Assembly: GCA_028284885.1 (NCBI GenBank)
Contig: JANQQW010000074.1
Location: 1-64,000, forward strand
Source of the DNA: Planctomycetaceae bacterium
GTDB lineage: Bacteria; Planctomycetota; Planctomycetia; Planctomycetales; Planctomycetaceae
Length of the DNA: 64,000 bases
Direction: 5' to 3'
Below are positions 55,521-63,966 of the stretch, one piece after another. The translations under genes were made by a program, and so were the position numbers. The notes under the pieces are model-generated. The model made no database searches. It saw only the letters and a program-made list of their open reading frames with translations, and was not told the origin of the DNA. Numbering within the stretch: position 1 is the first letter of the stretch; each line of letters opens with the position of its first letter.

Positions 55521-58500
55521 GGCTGTCCTCCGTCAACGGGGCCCGGCAGGCGGAGGACCGTTCCGTCGGTCGTCAGGACGACGACGTGGTCGCCGAAGAC
55601 GACGGGCGAGCCGGCGAAGTTGACGCCGAGATCGCGATGTTCGAGCACACGCCCCTGTCGTGGGTCGATCCAGAGGAGTCCTCCTGCGCGCGTCGTTGCG
55701 AGGAGCCGGTCCCCCACGACGACCGGGGGGCCGGAGAGCGTCGTCCCGGAGAGCGGAATCGACCAAGGCGGGTCGGCCGCAGGTCCCACCGTGAACCCGT
55801 GCAGTTTGCCGTCCTTCGTCTCGACGACGACGAGGCGACCGAGTGCCGTCGGCGGTCGCACGGGTGCGGCGGCGAGCGGGAACGCGCCGAGCCGCTCGAA
55901 GCGGTCCGTCGAGAACACGATGACGTGGTTCCGACGATCGACGACGGCGACGACCGCGTCCCCGACTGCCGCGGCGACGGGGGTGTCGAGGTCGTCGATG
56001 CGGGCGGTCACACCGAAGTGGGCGACCGGCTGGGTCCGGTAGGCGAGCCGCACGAGTCCCCCCGCGTCGTCTTGGGCAACGACGTCACCGTTCGTCAGCT
56101 TCCGCAACGTCCGCCAGCCAGTCGCTGCTCCCGCCCTGGCGTCGTGCTCGACCTGCGTCCCGGTCGGCGAGACGAGCGAGAGCCGCCCGGGCGTCGCCAC
56201 CAGCAGCCCGTCTTCCAGCGGCACCGGTGGTAGCAGCGGCCGGGACGGCAGCCTGACCGTCGTCGTCTTGGGGTTGGAGTCGTGCGAGAAGACGGTCGCC
56301 GTCCAGAGTTCGTCGTCCACGTGGCGGCGGACGAAGAGGAACCCGTCCGACACGACGTGCAGTCCGCGGGACGAGGTCTTCTCGTCGAACTCGACTTGGA
56401 AGTCCGAGGTCCCCCGGAAACCGGGCGTGTCGAACGTCGACTGGTTCACCGAGTAGACGCGGCCGCTCTCGGACGCCAGCAGGATCCCGCTTCCGTCGGC
56501 AGACCGCGTGGCGGCGAACCGTTCGGCGAGCGACACCCGCCAGCCGACGTCGAACGTCCGACGGTCGAGTTCGAGGACGACCGTCTCGGAGACGCCCGGC
56601 GGTTGGTAGCCGACGAAGAGCCGTTCGCCGATACCACGCAGCGGCTGCACGTGCCGGCCCTCGGCCGTCCGTCCGGGGGCCTGCTGCACCGCCTCGATCA
56701 GCACGCGGAATCGGCGGACCGAGGAACTCGCCATCCACAACTCGTCGGCCGGTCCCGGCAGGATCGAGACGGGCACGTCCGCTCCCTTGCGGTCGAGTCG
56801 CGCGGCCGGCACGAGCGGGTCCTGCCCCGGTTCCGCGGAGAGCGTGAACGTCGCCACTTGTTCGTTGCCGAACGGGACGAACAGTCGACGTCCTCGGATC
56901 GCGACGTCGTCGTGGACGTTGCCCGGCACGGTCGCCGTGGCGACCGGTCTCGGCGGAGACCCTTCGAGGTCGTCGGACAGCAGCCGAAGTCGAGCGGTCT
57001 CGACACCGACGTTCTCCAGGAACAGGACGTACGGCCCGACCAGTTGGAGCTGCGGACCGCTCGCCGTCAGCCCTGCGGCTGCTCCGCGGCGGTGCCCGAG
57101 GAACACGACGTCGGCCACGGCCAGCGGGGCCGTCTCGAAGACGTACGCGACCGACCGCTCTCCGACGACGACGACCCGGCCGCCGGGGAGCAGCACCGGG
57201 GTCGAGACGAGCGGCTGACCGCACGCGGCGAGGCCGAGCACTCGGCCGGTCGACGCCTCGATCTGGAGGAGTTCGCCCGAGCTCGTGGCGAGGTAGACGA
57301 CCCCGCTGCGCTCGGTCGGCGGGCCGGCCGGCCAACCGTCACACGGCTGCGACCAGAGCCGTTCCCCCGTGACCAGATCGAGCCGTTCGAGCGCGTTCGC
57401 GTGACCGTTGAAGGCGAGCACCCCTGCGGTCACTCCCGTCGTCTCGACTGGGAAGAAGGCTCGATCGGTGCCGAGCGGCCGCCGCCAGAGCGGGCTGCCG
57501 GTCGACGCGTCGAGCCCGAAGACCGAGCCGCCCGCGTAGGCGAGCACGACCTCGGTGGACGCGGCGGAGTCGCGGTCGCGGCGATTCCGCTCCTCGTGGA
57601 CGATCGTGACGCCGACCGGCGGTGCGGGCACGTTCGCGGCGGGAGGGCGACCGCCGAGAGCGACTTCGACGGCGGACTCCAGGTCCGCGAGCGCTGCGTC
57701 GAAGCGCTCCGCGAGGGCCACGTCGTCGGCGTAGTCGGCGAACTCGTCGAGCAGGTCGAAGCGAACGTCGAGTGCGTCGAGCGGTTGACCGCTTTCGAGA
57801 GACTCGTCGATGGAGGCAGTCTTCGAGTCGTACGTCACGCGTCGTCGAACGGCCCGCTCGGCTTCGGACCGGGACTTCGCCAGTCGGGCTCGCAACGCGT
57901 CGGACTCGTTCGTCGGTGCGTACCGAATCGCGATCGGCCCCGCGGCGTCGTGCACGGCGAGCAACGTCGCCTGCTCGGCTCGCTTCGCCCCGTCGGCGGC
58001 ACCGAAGGCGATCGTCCGGGCGTCCTCGAAGACGACCGTGCCGAACGTCTCGAACTCCTCGTCCTCGCGGAACTCGTCGATCAACGCCTCCAGTCGGGCC
58101 AGCCCCGCCTCCCAGTCGGGCACGGCCGTGTCGATCTCCTTCCGTACGCGTGCTCGCGCCAGCTCGCGACGGGCCACGGTCGCCAGGTCGCCCGTCGGGT
58201 GCTCCTCGAGGAACGCCTCGTACAGGGTGACCGCCTGCCGGTGTCTGTCCGCCTCGAACTCCGTCTTGGCCGCCTCGTACGCCTGCGTTCGCTGGTACCG
58301 TTGGACGACGGTCCACAACACGGCGGCCGCGATCACCAGCACGACCGCTCCGCCGAACAGCCACATCACGAGCGGCGACTGCAGCGGGTCCTGTTCCCCC
58401 GGCCGACGACGGCGACCGCCGAAGCGGGGGCGGGGCGGCGTCGCGGCCTTCGACTCCGGAGGCGGTGACGACTCGAAGTCGCCCGAGTCGAACTCGTCGT

Positions 58501-58525
58501 GTACGTCGGAGAGGGTGTCGTCCAC
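55517..58525 (-). CDS. membrane-anchored PQQ-type propeller protein of the Exb operon
   Basis: A 1002-residue protein. After a charged N-terminus there is one membrane helix (about 52-74, LVMWLFGGAVVLVIAAAVLWTVV), then a helical region with TPR-like units (about 82-250, including YEAFLEEHPTGDLATVARREL). The rest (about 270-1000) is made of repeated four-strand blades of the PQQ/quinoprotein type, for example VVLAYAGGSVFGLDASTGSPLW and YLATSSGELLQIEASTGRVL. The canonical catalytic quinone ligands are not obvious, so a scaffold role is likely. GTG 58525 follows GAGGAGGGG. The start overlaps the ExbD-like stop, and the end overlaps the SBP-like gene. Confidence 0.75.
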   Translation of the reverse strand: MDDTLSDVHDEFDSGDFESSPPPESKAATPPRPRFGGRRRRPGEQDPLQSPLVMWLFGGAVVLVIAAAVLWTVVQRYQRTQAYEAAKTEFEADRHRQAVTLYEAFLEEHPTGDLATVARRELARARVRKEIDTAVPDWEAGLARLEALIDEFREDEEFETFGTVVFEDARTIAFGAADGAKRAEQATLLAVHDAAGPIAIRYAPTNESDALRARLAKSRSEAERAVRRRVTYDSKTASIDESLESGQPLDALDVRFDLLDEFADYADDVALAERFDAALADLESAVEVALGGRPPAANVPAPPVGVTIVHEERNRRDRDSAASTEVVLAYAGGSVFGLDASTGSPLWRRPLGTDRAFFPVETTGVTAGVLAFNGHANALERLDLVTGERLWSQPCDGWPAGPPTERSGVVYLATSSGELLQIEASTGRVLGLAACGQPLVSTPVLLPGGRVVVVGERSVAYVFETAPLAVADVVFLGHRRGAAAGLTASGPQLQLVGPYVLFLENVGVETARLRLLSDDLEGSPPRPVATATVPGNVHDDVAIRGRRLFVPFGNEQVATFTLSAEPGQDPLVPAARLDRKGADVPVSILPGPADELWMASSSVRRFRVLIEAVQQAPGRTAEGRHVQPLRGIGERLFVGYQPPGVSETVVLELDRRTFDVGWRVSLAERFAATRSADGSGILLASESGRVYSVNQSTFDTPGFRGTSDFQVEFDEKTSSRGLHVVSDGFLFVRRHVDDELWTATVFSHDSNPKTTTVRLPSRPLLPPVPLEDGLLVATPGRLSLVSPTGTQVEHDARAGAATGWRTLRKLTNGDVVAQDDAGGLVRLAYRTQPVAHFGVTARIDDLDTPVAAAVGDAVVAVVDRRNHVIVFSTDRFERLGAFPLAAAPVRPPTALGRLVVVETKDGKLHGFTVGPAADPPWSIPLSGTTLSGPPVVVGDRLLATTRAGGLLWIDPRQGRVLEHRDLGVNFAGSPVVFGDHVVVLTTDGTVLRLPGPVDGGQP

Positions 58526-58527
58526 GC

Positions 58528-59346
58528 TCAGTTCCCCTCCTCGTCCGACGACGTCGTCATGCGGATTCGCTGCAGCCCGGCGTCCTGGGCGGCGTCGAGC
58601 ACGACGACCACCGTCTTGTGGAGTGCCGCGTCGTCGGCCGTCAGCAGCAGTTCGTCCTTCTCGTCCCGAATGACGGAGAACAGCCGCGGCAGGGTGGAGG
58701 TGTCGGCGACCGGTTCGTCGTCGACGGTCACCCGGTTCTCCGCGTCGATCGTCACGCGGATCGACACCTGCTCCACGTCCTCCAGGAACCGGGGTGTCTG
58801 CGCGGCCCCCGTCTTCTCCGGGTCGGGGGGCGGGACCTCGAAGCTCCGCTGCCGCGTGAACGAGGCCGTGACCATGAAGAAAACCAGCAGCAAGAACGTG
58901 ACATCGACCATCGACGTGAGGTCCATCTCCTCCTCGTCCTCGCCCCGTAGTCGCCGTCTCGGACGGCGTCGCCGCGTGTTCGTCGGGGCCGCTTCCGTCG
59001 GCGTGGGCTCCTCGAAGTACGCCTCGTCGAGCGCCGGGAGTTCCCACGGAGGAATCTCGTCCTCGGAGTCCCCCGCGTCGAAGGCCTCGATCGCTCCCGG
59101 GTCGTAGGCGTCGTCGGACTCACCGTCGGGGGCCGACACCGGGCCTTCGGACATCCACGAAGGGCGACCGGGCACCTCGTCGGGAGGGGCGGTCGGCGGG
59201 AGTGCGTCGGTCGTCTCCTGTGCCGCGTCGGGCGACGGGACGACGACCGTCTCCCTGCACGTCGGGCAGGTCACCTGCTCGCCCGCCATGCGGGTGGCGA
59301 TGGCGATGTGCTGCCGGCAGTGCTCGCAGTGGAAGAAGATCGGCAC
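58528..59346 (-). CDS. zinc ribbon - ExbD/TolR fusion
   Basis: A 272-residue protein. Residues 7-30 form a CEHC/CPTC-type zinc knuckle pair (Cys7, Cys10, Cys27, Cys30). A long acidic linker follows (about 35-120), with an Arg-rich patch (125-135). Then comes the ExbD/TolR membrane segment, MDLTSMVDVTFLLLVFFMVTAS, with channel Asp148. The remaining 100 residues match an ExbD periplasmic domain (RVTIDAENRVTVDDEP). ExbD works with ExbB as a proton-driven motor. The zinc ribbon lies on the cytosolic side. GTG 59346 lies 14 bases after the upstream ExbD stop, with a weak ribosome site. Confidence 0.82.
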   Translation of the reverse strand: MPIFFHCEHCRQHIAIATRMAGEQVTCPTCRETVVVPSPDAAQETTDALPPTAPPDEVPGRPSWMSEGPVSAPDGESDDAYDPGAIEAFDAGDSEDEIPPWELPALDEAYFEEPTPTEAAPTNTRRRRPRRRLRGEDEEEMDLTSMVDVTFLLLVFFMVTASFTRQRSFEVPPPDPEKTGAAQTPRFLEDVEQVSIRVTIDAENRVTVDDEPVADTSTLPRLFSVIRDEKDELLLTADDAALHKTVVVVLDAAQDAGLQRIRMTTSSDEEGN

Positions 59347-59360
59347 GTCGGTCGTTCCGT

Positions 59361-59813
59361 TCAGCGTCCCGGGGACTCTCTCACGCCCACGTAGAACCGC
59401 AGTCCCTCGACCCGCCCGACGGCCCTCGCGACCCGTTGGACGAAGCCCTCGGGGACGTCGCCGTCCGCCTTCAGCACGACGCTGTCGATCTCGGTGCGGA
59501 GCTGCTCGACGATGCCGGGGAGTTCGTCCAGGCCGACGGCCGCCCCGCCCGCGTTCTCGAGGGTGACCGTCGGCTCGGGGGCGTCGCCGTCGTTCGTGAT
59601 GCGGACGACGAGGGCCGAGGCGGTGCTGACACCGACGCCGTTCCGGGCGACCGGCACGTCGGCGTCGGGCGTGCCCTGCATCGTCGAGCTGACCATGAAG
59701 AAGATCAGCAGCAGGAACGTCACGTCGATCATCGGCGTGATGTCGAGGTCGGCGGACGACGTGCGGCGACGTCGACGGCGACCGGCCCGGTCCGTGGAGC
59801 GTCGTCGGCTCAC
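59361..59813 (-). CDS. exbD: ExbD/TolR proton-channel subunit
   Basis: A 150-residue protein of the ExbD/TolR family. A basic N-terminus (RRRSTDRAGRRRRRR) precedes one helix, DITPMIDVTFLLLIFFMVSST, with Asp30 equivalent to the proton-carrying Asp of E. coli ExbD/TolR. The periplasmic domain ends at GLRFYVGV. It pairs with the ExbB protein encoded by the gene just upstream, whose stop overlaps its start (GTGA, 59810-59813). It is the first of two ExbD-type proteins in this operon. Confidence 0.9.
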   Translation of the reverse strand: MSRRRSTDRAGRRRRRRTSSADLDITPMIDVTFLLLIFFMVSSTMQGTPDADVPVARNGVGVSTASALVVRITNDGDAPEPTVTLENAGGAAVGLDELPGIVEQLRTEIDSVVLKADGDVPEGFVQRVARAVGRVEGLRFYVGVRESPGR

Positions 59814-60460
59814 GAGGCCACTCCGCGGGACTCCGCGAGATCCTCGAGGAACCTGTCGACGTCATACTCGACGGAGTCGGCCAGCTTGCCGATCCGGACC
59901 TGCAGCAACGCCCCGCAGAGGACGAGCGGAATGGCAATCGCGAGCCCGGCCGCCGTGGTGAACAGGGCGAAGCTGATGTCGTTGGCGAGGACCTTGGGAT
60001 CGACGCCCTGGGCGGAGGCCGAGGCGATCTTGTCGAACGCGGCGATCATGCCGACGACCGTCCCGAGCAGGCCGATCATGGGGGCCGCCTTGACGATCGT
60101 GCCGATCCACGAGGTGCGGTAGTCGAAGTCGGCGAGCACGTCCCGCTCGAACGTCTCCAGCAGGTGCTCGCGGGTCCGCTCGACCGACCAACGCGGGTTC
60201 TGGGCGGCGATCATCACCAGCTGCGGAACCGCCTTCGCCCAGACGTCGGGCGTGTCGCAGTGGGCCACGAGCCCGGCGTGGTCCTTCTTCTGCAGGAGTT
60301 CACGCGTGGTCTCCAGGAAGGCGTCCGCCGTCGCAGTGCTGCGGAACCGCTTCTGGGCGACGCGGTTGACCGTGAGCACGACGACGAAGCCCCCGTAGAG
60401 GGCGACGAGCGCGAGCATGCCGTAGATGGCCGTGCCGACGAAGTCGAGGATGTCCGCCAC
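59810..60460 (-). CDS. exbB: ExbB/TolQ proton-channel subunit
   Basis: A 216-residue protein of the MotA/TolQ/ExbB family with three membrane segments: about 8-30 (VGTAIYGMLALVALYGGFVVV), about 118-145 (IVKAAPMIGLLGTVVGMIAAFDKI) and 158-185 (FALFTTAAGLAIAIPLVLCGALLQV). The second carries the family GLLGTVVGMI motif. It forms the pentameric ring round the ExbD dimer and uses proton flow to drive motion. GTG 60460 follows GGAG by seven bases. It is the second gene of the operon and follows a TonB-like membrane protein gene. Confidence 0.9.
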   Translation of the reverse strand: MADILDFVGTAIYGMLALVALYGGFVVVLTVNRVAQKRFRSTATADAFLETTRELLQKKDHAGLVAHCDTPDVWAKAVPQLVMIAAQNPRWSVERTREHLLETFERDVLADFDYRTSWIGTIVKAAPMIGLLGTVVGMIAAFDKIASASAQGVDPKVLANDISFALFTTAAGLAIAIPLVLCGALLQVRIGKLADSVEYDVDRFLEDLAESRGVAS

Positions 60461-60494
60461 TTGATTCTCCGGTGGTCTCGTCCGGGGCGTCGCG

Positions 60495-61385
60495 TCAGTT
60501 GAAGAAGGTCTGGCGGGTGACGACGAAGCGGAAGCCCTCCTCGGCGTTCCCGCGAACGGTGAAGTAGGTCCGGCGAATCTCGTCGACCGGTCGTCCTTCG
60601 GCTGCCTCGAGTTCCACGCGGGCCATCTCCTGTTCGGCACGCTGGGAGTAGACGTGCACGATCTCGCCGGCGGCGGTCTCCACGCTCGCCTTCTTGAACA
60701 GCAGCAGGTCGGCCTTGCGACGACCGCCGCCGCGCCAGGTGAAGAACAACCAGTTCGGGTTGCCCTTGGTGACGGTCTCCCGGCCGGGCGACGGGGTGGT
60801 CAGGTTGGTCAGGAAGACCAGTTCCGCCCCCAGCCGGACGCCGAGCCGGATGCCGAAGAACTCGAGCTGGGCGGCGTAGACCGAGAGCGTGTCGTCGGCG
60901 AAGGCGACGAACCACCGGTTGGCTCGCGGGACTCCGCCTTCGCCGCCACCGAGCCCCAGGGGTCGTCGTCCCGTACCGGACGCACTGCCGGGTGGGCCGG
61001 CGTTCAGCTTGTCCTGCTGGATTCGTTCATGAACCTGCTCGGCCGACTCCTCGGAGAGTTCGACGACGGTTTCGATTGCCTCCTCGACCTGCATCTCGTC
61101 GTCCTCGACCTCGGCGAGCGACGGGTCCTCCGACGGGTCCTCGGGGGTGTCGAGTTCGAGCGTCTCGTCGACGGCGCCGTCCTCGTATCCGCCGGTGACG
61201 TCGAAGAGCTCGACGGGGACGGCCTCGACCGGGGCGGCGGGCCAAGTGGCCGCCCACGCGGCGAAGAGCACGATCACCAGGAGGGCCAGTCCGAGCACCG
61301 TCGCCAGCAGGAAGGACGAGACGACGTCCTGCCGGGTCGTCTTCAGCACAGGCGTGCGAACGGAGCGGGCGCGCGGCTCGGACAT
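60495..61385 (-). CDS. single-pass membrane protein at the head of the Exb operon (TonB-like layout)
   Basis: A 296-residue protein with one membrane helix (about 23-47, VSSFLLATVLGLALLVIVLFAAWAA). A long acidic linker follows (about 60-125) and then a Gly-rich patch (RRPLGLGGGEGGVPRANRW). The C-terminal domain (about 155-295) is predicted alpha/beta (WFVAFADDTLSVYAAQLEFF, GAELVFLTNLT, RRTYFTVRGNAEEGFRFVV). The layout resembles TonB: a short cytosolic end, a helix, a linker and a globular domain, but no TonB motif is seen. ATG 61385 is preferred; ATG 61418 is an in-frame alternative. It is the first gene of the seven-gene operon and probably the moved partner of the ExbB/ExbD motor. Confidence 0.65.
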   Translation of the reverse strand: MSEPRARSVRTPVLKTTRQDVVSSFLLATVLGLALLVIVLFAAWAATWPAAPVEAVPVELFDVTGGYEDGAVDETLELDTPEDPSEDPSLAEVEDDEMQVEEAIETVVELSEESAEQVHERIQQDKLNAGPPGSASGTGRRPLGLGGGEGGVPRANRWFVAFADDTLSVYAAQLEFFGIRLGVRLGAELVFLTNLTTPSPGRETVTKGNPNWLFFTWRGGGRRKADLLLFKKASVETAAGEIVHVYSQRAEQEMARVELEAAEGRPVDEIRRTYFTVRGNAEEGFRFVVTRQTFFN

Positions 61386-61647
61386 GAAACCGGTTTGGCC
61401 TGGGAGTCCAGTCGCCATCCCGCGGCTCGTGCCGGCGGACGAGCCGCATCCACGTTCCGCGAAGGAAGTTGGGGTCAGCCGATCATGCTAGCGCGGGGCC
61501 GAACGTGCGTCAAACTCCCGGCCGAGTGCGGCGAGTTCGCGGGTGACTGGTCGCGGCGAGGGAAATCGCGCAAAATGCCTGATTCTGCCCGCACCACACC
61601 GGTGCACGGCAGGCCACTCTCCGAGAGCATCCGGGAGAACGAGTCAG

Positions 61648-62970
61648 ATGGACGGCATGGAAACGGTCAAGGTCCGGGAAGTCATCCGCGGAGACCGCTT
61701 CGGCGAGGAGGAGATCGAGCAGATTCGTCAGCTGCTCGTCTCCGTTCAGGCAAGTGAGACGCGGCAGGAGCTCTCCGCTCTGCAGGCCGAGGCGAACGGC
61801 GTCGAAGGGGACGACGACCTGCTCACGCGGGCCGGCGTCGGAGCCTTCCTCCTCGGGCAACACCAGCAGGCCAACCGGTTCCTCTCGTCGGTCAAGAAGG
61901 CGCCGGTCGGGGTCTACTACCGGGCGTTGACGCTCTTGTCGCTCGAACGGTTCTCAGAGGCGGCCGAGGCGTTCGAGGCGGCCCGGAAGGCCGGGTACGA
62001 CGAGATCGAGTGCACGCTGCAGCAGGCCGGGTGCCTGCGTCAGCTCGGTGAGGTGGACGCGGCCGAGCAGAGCATCCGCGCGATCGCCGCCCAGGCCGCG
62101 AAGCGGGCCGAGTACTCGTTCCAGATGGGCTGCATCTTCGCCGACCGGGGCGACTCGATGGGGGCCATCGAGTACTTCGAGCGGGCGGTCGACATGGACC
62201 CGTACCACTCGCGGGCGTTGTTCCGACTGGCCGCCGAGAACGCCCTGCACGGCAACGACGAGGACGCGATCCGCTACTACGAGCAGTCGCTGTCGAAGCC
62301 GCCGTTCTTCATGGGAGCGCTCGTCAACCTCGGGCTGCTGTACGAGGACCAGGAGAAGTACAAGGCTGCCGCCTACTGCTTCCGCAAGGTGCTCACGTTC
62401 GATCCGAACCACTCCCGCGCCCGGCTGTACCTGAAGGACGTGGAGGCGACCAGCGACCAGTACTACGACGAGGACCTCGCTCGCCGGGACGCCCGCATGG
62501 AGCAGTTGCTCGGGCGGCCGATCAACGACTTCGAGCTGTCGGTCCGGGCGCGGAACTGCCTGGACAACATGGGCCTGTTCACGCTCGGCGACCTGACGAC
62601 CGTCACCGAGCAGGAACTGCTGGGGGGCAAGAACTTCGGCGAGACCTCGCTCGCAGAACTGCGAGAGCTGATGACCCAGCACGGACTGTCGATCGGCATG
62701 AACCTGCACCAGCAGGAGACGCCGGAGCCGATGTTCCAGAACATGAACCTGTCTCCGGAGGAGCAGGCCGTCATGAACAAGCCGATCTCCGACCTGGAGC
62801 TCTCGGTGCGTTCGCGGAAGTGCATGGCCCGGCTGGGCATCACGACCGTCGGCGAGCTGACCCGGAAGACGGCGGACGAGCTGCTGTCCAGCCGGAACTT
62901 CGGCGTGACGTCGCTGAACGAGCTGCGGGCGAAGCTGGCAGACCTCGGCCTCGCGTTGCGGAACGAGTAG
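61648..62970 (+). CDS. TPR protein with two RNA-polymerase alpha-CTD-like domains
   Basis: A 440-residue cytosolic protein. Residues about 55-265 are tetratricopeptide repeats (YRALTLLSLERFSEAAEAFEAA, YSFQMGCIFADRGDSMGAI, LVNLGLLYEDQEKYKAA). Residues 288-350 match the C-terminal domain of RNA polymerase alpha, including LSVRARNCL (Arg300, Asn303, Cys304), NFGETSL (Asn329, Gly331, Ser334) and the ending GLSIGM. Residues 376-438 are a second, diverged copy (LSVRSRKCM, NFGVTSL). The alpha-CTD contacts DNA UP elements and activators, so this protein may act at promoters. ATG 61648 has GGGAG ten bases upstream; ATG 61657 is also possible. Confidence 0.9.
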   Translation: MDGMETVKVREVIRGDRFGEEEIEQIRQLLVSVQASETRQELSALQAEANGVEGDDDLLTRAGVGAFLLGQHQQANRFLSSVKKAPVGVYYRALTLLSLERFSEAAEAFEAARKAGYDEIECTLQQAGCLRQLGEVDAAEQSIRAIAAQAAKRAEYSFQMGCIFADRGDSMGAIEYFERAVDMDPYHSRALFRLAAENALHGNDEDAIRYYEQSLSKPPFFMGALVNLGLLYEDQEKYKAAAYCFRKVLTFDPNHSRARLYLKDVEATSDQYYDEDLARRDARMEQLLGRPINDFELSVRARNCLDNMGLFTLGDLTTVTEQELLGGKNFGETSLAELRELMTQHGLSIGMNLHQQETPEPMFQNMNLSPEEQAVMNKPISDLELSVRSRKCMARLGITTVGELTRKTADELLSSRNFGVTSLNELRAKLADLGLALRNE

Positions 62971-62997
62971 CCGCTCGCGACCGGCTGTTCGGCGAAC

Positions 62998-63966
62998 TCA
63001 GTCGTTCGCGCGGGCGGTCCGCGTCATCCCCTCGCCCCCGCGGGCGACGGGTGCGGGCTGTCGCGTGCGGGCGACGGCTTGTTCGTGCACGGTCGCGGAG
63101 ACGCGTCGCAGCGACTCGCACTGCTCGTCGGTGACGCCGTCCAGCCGGTCCGACAGGGCGACCACGCTGGCCGGCCGTTGCTCGGAGAGCAGCGTCATCA
63201 TGTGCAGGAACAGGCTGAGTTCCTGGAAGTTCCGGTCGATGATGACGTTGCTGATCGGCGAGACCAGCTTGGCGGCCGTCTCGACCGACTGCGACGGGAA
63301 CGAGACGAACATGTTCACCCGGTGCCGAACGGCCGTCACGCCGTCGCGACGGTGGCCGTACTCGGTTCGCAGGTGCAGGATGCACTGGGCGTTGACCGCC
63401 CGCACGAGCGGACTGGCCTTGAACGTTCCGTTGCAGAGGACGACCGCCTCCTTCGGCGAGCGGTACAGTAGCTCGACCGTCCCCTCCGTGCCGTCATCGA
63501 CCTTGGCGTCGTACTTGCCGGCGCCAGCGGCCTTCATCTGGAACGTCGAGATGTCCATGGCTCGCCAGATGCTGACGGCCACGTCGGGGTTCTCGACGAA
63601 GTAGTCGTACAGCTTGGGGTCGGCCGGCACCATGATGGTCGGCAGCTTGCGGAACAGGCTGGGGTTCGCCAGCACGGCGTCGGCTCGTCGGCGGTTCGCA
63701 GCCGAGAGGCGACGGAGCGGCAGCTCGCCCAGGGCCGTCTGGTGAGCGTCGGAGGCGGACGTCCCCTTCTCGACGACGATCGCCTGCCGCCGAATCGCGT
63801 CGATCGTCGCCTTCCGTTGCGCCTCGTCGTCGCTCCGGCGGCCGAGGCCCAGAAACCCGCCTTCGCCCGCCTGGACGTTCGTCGGGCCGGACAGGGTCAG
63901 GGACCAGGCCAGGAGCAGCACGGCGAGTCCGGCTCCGGTGGCACGCGCAACGACAGCGTTCGGCAT
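62998..63966 (-). CDS. exported protein of unknown function
   Basis: A 322-residue protein with a signal peptide (VVARATGAGLAVLLLAWSLTLSGPTNVQA). The mature part contains a DPKLYDYFVENPDVAVSIWRAMDISTFQMKAAG segment, beta-rich blocks (GTVELLYRSPKEAVVLCNGTFKAS, AQCILHLRTEYGHRR) and a helical end (RNFQELSLFLHMMTLLSEQRPASVVALSDRL). I recognise it as the type often called hypothetical in planctomycete genomes, with no known role. Its likely site is the periplasm. ATG 63966 follows GGGGGAAC. It is convergent with the TPR/alpha-CTD gene, 27 bases away. Confidence 0.6.
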   Translation of the reverse strand: MPNAVVARATGAGLAVLLLAWSLTLSGPTNVQAGEGGFLGLGRRSDDEAQRKATIDAIRRQAIVVEKGTSASDAHQTALGELPLRRLSAANRRRADAVLANPSLFRKLPTIMVPADPKLYDYFVENPDVAVSIWRAMDISTFQMKAAGAGKYDAKVDDGTEGTVELLYRSPKEAVVLCNGTFKASPLVRAVNAQCILHLRTEYGHRRDGVTAVRHRVNMFVSFPSQSVETAAKLVSPISNVIIDRNFQELSLFLHMMTLLSEQRPASVVALSDRLDGVTDEQCESLRRVSATVHEQAVARTRQPAPVARGGEGMTRTARAND

